7,482 nt of DNA from Saprospiraceae bacterium (GTDB lineage Bacteria > Bacteroidota > Bacteroidia > Chitinophagales > Saprospiraceae), in contig JABWAJ010000273.1 in the NCBI GenBank assembly GCA_013361075.1, forward strand, positions 1 to 7,482, in the 5' to 3' direction. Under the pieces are notes generated by a model. It did not search any database. It saw nothing but the letters and a program-made list of their open reading frames with translations, and was not told the origin of the DNA. Both the position numbers and the translations under genes were made by a program. Shown here one piece after another: positions 5,849-7,482 of the stretch (position 1 is the stretch's first letter; each line of letters opens with the position of its first letter).

Positions 5849-6180
5849 ATTTTTTTCAGCAAGCAATTGATAAGGCAATGACCGTCTATGTTACAGATCG
5901 TAGCCATTCGCAATCTTTTTCCGGACTCCAGTTTGAGCGGATTGCAGACCGTAACAACAATCGGTTTCTGCTTACATTAGTCGGCTGGAAAGATGACGAA
6001 CGAATTTATCACCTGATCTTTCACGCAGACATCATTGGCGATAAAATATGGATACAAGAGGACAATTCGGACGAAAGTGCGGCACTGTTGCTGGAGCAAC
6101 AAGGTGTTGATAAACAAGATATTGTATTGGCTTATTATCCTGATTATCATCGGGCGCATACGGCTTATGCGGTAAGTTGA
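5836..6180 (+). CDS. xisI: XisI-like protein
   Basis: The 114-residue product matches the XisI pattern, named after the fdxN-element excision controlling factor of heterocyst-forming cyanobacteria. It begins with a helix (VDFFQQAIDKAMTVYV), then LTLVGWKDDERIYHLIFHADI, GDKIWIQEDNSDE, and the closing GVDKQDIVLAYYPDYHR followed by YAVS. Family length is about 110 residues, so the gene looks complete. XisI homologues are widespread outside cyanobacteria and usually follow xisH; the biochemical role outside excision is unclear. Here its partner survives only as a 3' fragment, and the ATG overlaps that fragment's stop. It faces the TIR-S24 gene tail to tail with a 58-nt gap and no strong terminator. 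No good promoter is visible, so expression after loss of the upstream gene is uncertain. Confidence 0.85.
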   Translation: MDRVDFFQQAIDKAMTVYVTDRSHSQSFSGLQFERIADRNNNRFLLTLVGWKDDERIYHLIFHADIIGDKIWIQEDNSDESAALLLEQQGVDKQDIVLAYYPDYHRAHTAYAVS

Positions 6181-6238
6181 GGTTGAGTTGTGAGGCATTC
6201 AGATTTTACAGGATTTAAGGAGATAAGAAAAAATAAGG

Positions 6239-7093
6239 TTACCTCGTGGGTTGAAGCGACTTATATTTTATATGCGGGTCTATTACCAACCAAATCCCAA
6301 TCACGTCATCTTTTGAAAGGGCAAACGTTGGGTGTAAAGGATTTGCAGAAGCAAGAAAAATTTCGTCTTCACCAATTTTATAGATGTACTTAATTAGATA
6401 GCCTTGTGTTCTGGTCCGAATAACGAAGACCTGATCGGGCTTGAAAATGAATTCTTTAAGATCAATCAATTTGCCCTTAACAATATCTCTGTCTTCATAT
6501 AGATCATTCATGCTGTCTCCTTCTACATGGAAATGACGTTCATCGGACTTTAGCCCTTCTGTTGATAAAGCCTCGTTTCCGTCGCATGACTCCTGGGAGG
6601 GTTCCAGGATTAAGCTACTCGCTCGCACACGTTGAACGGCCTCTCTTCGGTATTGGCTTATAGTTGACCTCTCTAAAATCTCATCTACTCCAGAAGCAAT
6701 TTCGTTGTAGAACCCGCTATTATCGAAAGCTGACTGGGGATAGCTTGAGTCGCGAGGAAGGGGCATTAAATCCCCCAGAAATGTATTGCGCCAAAGGCAG
6801 GGTTTAAGCGGTATTGGAATTACTTTGTTGAAGCGATAGCTGTCAGACTTTTCGATATGATCCAATTCTGCTTTCCGTTCAACCAGATATTCTGCGGAGC
6901 AGAGTACTAAAATAATGTGGGCGTTGTCAATATGGGATTGGATAGTCGCCTCAACTTTACTACCACCGAGAATACTGCTTCGTGATTCTATGGATACATT
7001 CCTTTGATCTTCAAGCTGTTTCAAACATAGCGTTAGCTCAACAGCTTCCTTCTGCTGCTTCTCGTGGTGAGCTATGTAAATTGAAGTTGTCAG
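6239..7093 (-). CDS. TIR-like domain fused to an S24/LexA-type autoprotease
   Basis: Residue numbers assume a CTG start at 7093 (284 residues). Residues 1-140 resemble a bacterial TIR domain: SIYIAHHEKQ (strand A and following helix), SHIDNAHIILVLCSAEYL (the D-A-x-I-I-L-x-S pattern) and VIPIPLKPCLW. The usual WHDRxI motif is eroded to SIESRSSIL, and the expected catalytic Glu after SAEYL is only approximately placed (KAELDH), so NADase activity is uncertain. A charged helical linker spans about 141-185. Residues 186-275 are a LexA/S24-type domain: FHVEGDSM with catalytic Ser194, YLIK with the candidate Lys235 41 residues later, then SANPLHPTF and IGIWLVI. Self-cleaving family members split upstream of the Ser; Ala158-Ser159 sits about where LexA has its Ala-Gly. 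No DNA-binding domain is present. There is no ATG, GTG or TTG before residue 24 (TTG at 7024), which would remove strand A. The sequence is lower in G+C than dapF, suggesting transfer. Confidence 0.8.
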   Translation of the reverse strand: MTTSIYIAHHEKQQKEAVELTLCLKQLEDQRNVSIESRSSILGGSKVEATIQSHIDNAHIILVLCSAEYLVERKAELDHIEKSDSYRFNKVIPIPLKPCLWRNTFLGDLMPLPRDSSYPQSAFDNSGFYNEIASGVDEILERSTISQYRREAVQRVRASSLILEPSQESCDGNEALSTEGLKSDERHFHVEGDSMNDLYEDRDIVKGKLIDLKEFIFKPDQVFVIRTRTQGYLIKYIYKIGEDEIFLASANPLHPTFALSKDDVIGIWLVIDPHIKYKSLQPTR

Positions 7094-7111
7094 CTTTAGT
7101 TATAGTTTTGG

Positions 7112-7142
7112 CAAATATACAGGTCAACACATTTTAAAACAA
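7112..7142 (-). promoter_or_regulatory. Promoter of the TIR-S24 gene
   Basis: On the minus strand TTG (7142-7140), a 20-nt spacer and TATATTTG (7119-7112) match the Bacteroidota promoter consensus. Transcription would start near 7106, only about 10-15 nt before the CTG at 7093 and downstream of the in-frame TAA. This supports the CTG over an upstream start. Confidence 0.65.
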
Positions 7143-7171
7143 ATTTTTTGTTTACAAAAAAAACATTTTGT
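7137..7171. promoter_or_regulatory. Candidate operator: two A/T-rich inverted repeats over the -33 box
   Basis: AAACAAA (7137-7143) and TTTGTTT (7147-7153) form a symmetric repeat with a 3-nt spacer, overlapping the -33 box. ACAAAA (7154-7159) and TTTTGT (7166-7171) form a second one just upstream. Binding by a repressor is inference; A/T-rich DNA makes such repeats by chance fairly often. Confidence 0.3.
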
Positions 7172-7192
7172 TTTATGTTGATTTTAAACCCC

Positions 7193-7207
7193 ACCCCCCT
7201 GTTGTTA
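7193..7207. repeat. 15-nt motif shared with 1995-2009 (copy 2)
   Basis: This is an exact copy, in the same orientation, of ACCCCCCTGTTGTTA at 1995-2009. It lies 130 nt upstream of the ATG at 7338, in a C-rich intergenic stretch that also repeats AAACCTGAC (7231-7239 and 7265-7273). Confidence 0.35.
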
Positions 7208-7337
7208 AACCACCTTCAAATCGCACCCAGAAACCTGACTTTCCCCCAAAACTATCCCTGTCAAAAACCTGACAAATCCGACCCGAATCCAGCCACCCGG
7301 CTTCAAATGCCTGTATATTGGCCCCTAAAAAAACACC

Positions 7338-7482
7338 ATGAAAACAGTCGTCCTCCCCATCCTTTGTCTGCTGGCTTTTGCGGCAAGCGCCCAAAATTTG
7401 CTGACCAGCCGCCAAAGCAGTACCTTCACTTATCTTTACCGCATCAGCAACGACGAGCCCACGCCGCCCAGTCTGCTGCGCG
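7338..7482 (+). CDS. Exported protein, 5' part (continues past window)
   Basis: The visible 48 codons start with a typical signal peptide. It has a basic start (MKT), a hydrophobic core (VVLPILCLLAFAA) and a likely signal peptidase I site after ASA, giving a mature N-terminus QNLLTSRQSSTFTYLY. The signal peptide means export from the cytoplasm. Too little of the mature part is visible to name a family. The ATG follows a run of A residues and is the only reasonable start. A TATATTGG at 7314-7321, one base off the -7 consensus, could be its promoter, but no TTG lies at the right distance. The G+C content returns to that of the housekeeping genes here. Confidence 0.8.
   Translation, partial: MKTVVLPILCLLAFAASAQNLLTSRQSSTFTYLYRISNDEPTPPSLLR

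Noticed and set aside
6190..6393. A 67-codon plus-strand frame after xisI
   Set aside because: It overlaps the 3' end of the TIR-S24 gene in antisense and shows no protein-like pattern.
6239..7024. The TIR-S24 gene starting at the TTG at 7024
   Set aside because: This start would remove the first strand and helix of the TIR domain, which are encoded in frame upstream and begin right after a promoter. It cannot be excluded if the TIR part is degenerate.
7094..7337. A further gene or RNA in the gap between the TIR-S24 gene and the exported protein gene
   Set aside because: Only the minus-strand promoter, A/T-rich inverted repeats, the 15-nt motif and a short direct repeat are visible. No coding pattern or stable RNA fold was recognised.

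Overview
The window most likely comes from a Bacteroidota chromosome, probably of the Saprospiria/Chitinophagia type. Three things point there. Promoters have the Bacteroidota form (TTG, about 19-20 nt, TAnnTTTG), seen upstream of htrA and of the TIR gene and in a weaker form upstream of rplU. The small protein at 2035 looks like the Lacal_2735/DUF6435 family. The rplU-rpmA pair carries a helix-hairpin-helix (HhH) module that I recall as a Bacteroidota speciality. Shine-Dalgarno sequences are generally absent. These assignments rest on recognition of the sequence; no searches were run.

Layout. 2-697 (+) is the 3' part of a DUF1015 gene. It converges on rplU-rpmA (1885-797, minus), which ends in a clear intrinsic terminator. 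2035-2220 (+) is a small charged DUF6435-like protein. It converges on dapF (3169-2363, minus) across a large structured palindromic element (2229-2370) that supplies the dapF stop codon. Upstream of dapF lie a cluster of short hairpins and a probable small membrane protein (3464-3291, minus). Divergent from that is a well-formed promoter and an HtrA/DegP-type envelope protease (3568-5010, +), followed by a two-helix membrane protein of unknown function (5071-5652, +).

From about 5653 to 7180 the window changes character. Composition is visibly richer in A+T and the content is accessory. There is a REP-like scar, a 3' remnant of xisH (5738-5848), an intact xisI (5836-6180), and a convergent gene (7093-6239, minus). 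That last gene encodes a TIR-like N-terminal domain joined to a LexA/S24-type autoprotease domain with its Ser-Lys dyad. It has no ATG, GTG or TTG start ahead of its first beta-strand; a CTG just downstream of a near-consensus promoter is the best-placed start. The window ends with the first 48 codons of an exported protein (7338-7482, +).

How the genes relate. rplU-rpmA is a ribosomal operon, dapF serves lysine and peptidoglycan synthesis, and htrA serves envelope quality control; they are housekeeping neighbours rather than one pathway. The accessory block is the interesting part. A TIR-S24 fusion could be an effector or regulator whose activity is switched by self-cleavage, next to a decaying XisH/XisI pair. 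This functional link is inference.
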